DNA of 64,000 nucleotides. It comes from Gonapodya sp. JEL0774 (taxonomy: Eukaryota; Monoblepharomycota; Monoblepharidomycetes; Monoblepharidales; Gonapodyaceae). The notes beneath the pieces were generated by a model that worked only from the letters and a program-made list of their open reading frames with translations, was not told the origin of the DNA and made no database searches. Both the position numbers and the translations under genes were made by a program. This document shows positions 62,488 through 64,000 of the stretch, piece by piece. The stretch lies in NCBI GenBank assembly GCA_027604505.1, contig JADIIX010000043.1:1-64000 (forward strand), given 5' to 3'. Numbering within the stretch: position 1 is the first letter of the stretch; the number at the start of each line of letters is the position of its first letter.

Positions 62488-63711
62488 ATGGCCCCATTGA
62501 TTCCGGCCCAGCTTCGACAATCTCGTAACGCAAATCCGGTAATCCCGGGGCATGCTTCATCAGTTATCATTGCCGCTCCTCGTCCTCGGGCAGAAATCAA
62601 ATCAGGAGAGGAAGACTATCGGATTCTACTCCTGCAAAGGAGTGCCAGGCAAGTGATGGCTATTCGTTGCCATTTGAATCAGTTCTTCTTCGGTGCAAGC
62701 CCTTTATTCAACATTTTAGAGGACAATTTGGTGGACTCATGGTATTTCCTGGTGGAAAAATTGAAGAAATTGATCGGGATACACGATGGGAACCATTACT
62801 TAACCGTGTCGCCGTCGACTATCGGCCAAACACATTTAAGAAAGAGATTGTGCCACATGCACTCGCTGGCATTCGAGAAACATTTGAGGAATGTGGCATT
62901 CTGATGTGCTCGGCTGCCAAAAAATGGACGCGGACAGAGGTTACAAGCTGGAGGGCACGAGTACACAATAATGCGTCCGCATTTTTGGATTTCTGTCTTC
63001 AGAACGATGCTTTGCCTCTCACTGCTGGACTCACTTACTGGAGCAATTGGATCACCCCCAAGGATGCGCCCAAGCGTTTCGATGTCAAGTTTTTCTTGAC
63101 TGTCCTACCCGAAACAACAGAAGAGGTGATTGAGAGAATAAAGGAACGAACCTCTGCAGATGGTACAGAAATATTATCCTTTAAGTGGATGACTCCAAGT
63201 GAGTTGATACATTTGTCGCTCGTGTCCGTGTATTACTCTCAATCTGCGACTGAACTGTTCCAATCAGAGGAAGCCATGGACGCTTTCAACAGTGGCCAAA
63301 TCAATCTGATTGATCCTCAATTCGCTCAACTCGCTGAATTGCACCAACGCTACCCGAAGTTGGACCAACTGCGTGCCTTCGTTCGACAAAAGGATCCCCA
63401 GGTTAGAACGGCGTTCGAGACAATGCCCTGCTCCCCAGAGTTCTACGTGAACGATGATGGCACAACTGGTGGGCAATCGGGTTTGTTGTTGAAACGAAAT
63501 ATCCGCTCTTAAATCAGCTTGTTTCATGCACATAGTGGTCGCACTGCCTGGTGATCCTATCTACTCCGAGGCAACGTCGATTCCCGGCTGTCGGGTTTCA
63601 GACCGTCATCGTATTTTGCTTGAGACCAAAGGCGGCACTGACTACCGCAAGATGGAATATGTGCGCGAACTGGTATTTGACAATGAACAGGGCGCCACGT
63701 CTAAACTGTAA
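62488..63711 (+). CDS. Nudix hydrolase, NUDT19-like, with PTS1
   Basis: This Nudix hydrolase resembles NUDT19, a peroxisomal CoA/acyl-CoA diphosphatase. Four exons: 62488-62648, 62720-63198, 63268-63468 and 63536-63711, giving 338 aa. The N-terminal strand is SSVIIAAPRPRAE and ILLLQRSARGQFGGLMVFPGG. The Nudix box is split, as in NUDT19, by an insertion of about 30 residues: FPGGKIEEID ... HALAGIRETFEECGIL, with the catalytic REtfEEcG core intact. Downstream are WSNWITPKDAPKRFDVKFF and FKWMTPKEAMDAF, with ETKGGTDYRKMEYVREL near the end. The last residues are SKL, a peroxisomal signal. The first intron is GC-AG (GCAAGT donor at 62649). Reading through the last intron would give another stop at 63512 and lose the SKL, so that splice decides targeting. 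Confidence 0.87.
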
Positions 63712-63779
63712 TCCGTTTGTTGATATTTTCAAATGACGACTTTCTATACATAGAACAGATATAAAATGAATGTTTAAAA

Positions 63780-64000
63780 TCACTGATTTTGCTCCTCTAA
63801 ATCTTTCGTGAACTTCTCGGACACCCCGAGCACCGTTCGAACCTGCCGCATTCCAAGATCCACATCTTGACTGGTCGCAATACACTTTGCAGTTTTGACG
63901 ATGCTCCGGATCTGCCGTCCGTTGAGTGCTACCTTTGCAAGGTTTGTGATATCCTCGTCGGTGAACGAGTAGCTCTTTCCAGCAGCGTTCTGCAAGCACC
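63780..64000 (-). CDS. AAA-type ATPase, C-terminal part (cut by window edge)
   Basis: Only the 3' end is in the window. The peptide runs FTDEDITNLAKVALNGRQIR, SIVKTAKCIATSQDVDL and ends KFTKDLEEQNQ with the stop at 63780-63782. The pattern F-x-x-x-D-I-x-x-L-A-x-x-x-x-N-G-R-Q-I-R-x-x-V is the lid region of fungal AAA+ ATPases of the type found in stand-alone filamentous-fungal proteins. A CAG at 63993-63995 on the minus strand may be an exon acceptor. It is tail-to-tail with the Nudix gene, only 68 bp apart. Confidence 0.7.
   Translation of the reverse strand, partial: CLQNAAGKSYSFTDEDITNLAKVALNGRQIRSIVKTAKCIATSQDVDLGMRQVRTVLGVSEKFTKDLEEQNQ

Overview
The window is 64 kb of eukaryotic, intron-dense DNA that I read as a zoosporic (chytrid-grade) fungus. 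The evidence is short GT-AG introns (mostly about 45-100 nt) in nearly every gene, fungal-type proteins (a sugar-porter family transporter, the SAGA subunit Spt8, the kinetochore subunit Spc24, a CipC-like protein), and genes typical of early-diverging rather than Dikarya fungi: a class C GPCR with a Venus-flytrap ectodomain and a plant-style Deg protease. The species cannot be fixed from sequence alone. I found no rRNA, tRNA, CRISPR array, transposase or plasmid feature. Splice models were built by hand from splice sites, reading phase and family alignment, and almost all keep an exact reading frame across every junction.

Layout. 0.6-3.1 kb: divergent cytidine deaminase (-) and Spc24 (+). 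3.1-5.4 kb: gene-poor. 5.4-5.9 kb: small orphan protein (+). 7.5-15.7 kb: three tightly spaced + strand metabolic genes: sugar/MFS transporter (19 exons), peroxisomal acyl-CoA synthetase ending SKL (16 exons), aldo-keto reductase. 16.4-19.0 kb: CCR4-NOT subunit CNOT2/NOT2 with a Gly-rich tail. 20.2-22.7 kb: GRAM-VASt sterol-transfer protein (+), tail-to-tail with Spt8 (-, 22.8-24.7 kb). 25.1-27.0 kb: old yellow enzyme (+). 28.1-35.0 kb: giant disordered plus coiled-coil protein (+). 35.3-37.2 kb: AKR7-like reductase (-). 37.6-41.2 kb: class C GPCR (-), head-to-head with a Deg-like serine protease (+, 41.6-44.4 kb). 44.6-46.7 kb: D-lactate dehydrogenase (+). 47.2-50.3 kb: F-box/LRR protein (-). 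51.9-52.7 kb: AN1 zinc-finger protein (+). 54.8-56.8 kb: GPI-type GH26-like glycanase (+). 57.2-58.6 kb: ZCCHC17-like S1/CCHC protein (-). 58.8-59.8 kb: CipC-like protein (-). 60.0-62.0 kb: agmatinase-like ureohydrolase (-). 62.5-63.7 kb: Nudix hydrolase ending SKL (+). 63.8-64.0 kb: 3' end of an AAA-type ATPase (-), cut by the window edge.

There is no single operon-like system; this is ordinary gene-dense fungal euchromatin. Possible functional links are modest: two predicted peroxisomal enzymes of CoA metabolism (acyl-CoA synthetase and Nudix CoA hydrolase), several NAD(P)H/flavin redox enzymes (two AKRs, OYE, D-LDH), and chromatin/mRNA factors (Spt8, NOT2, ZCCHC17). The least ordinary items are the 14-exon GPCR with a PH-like tail, the 138-bp periodic coiled-coil gene, the GH26-like enzyme with a perfect EF-hand loop, and two GC-AG introns.
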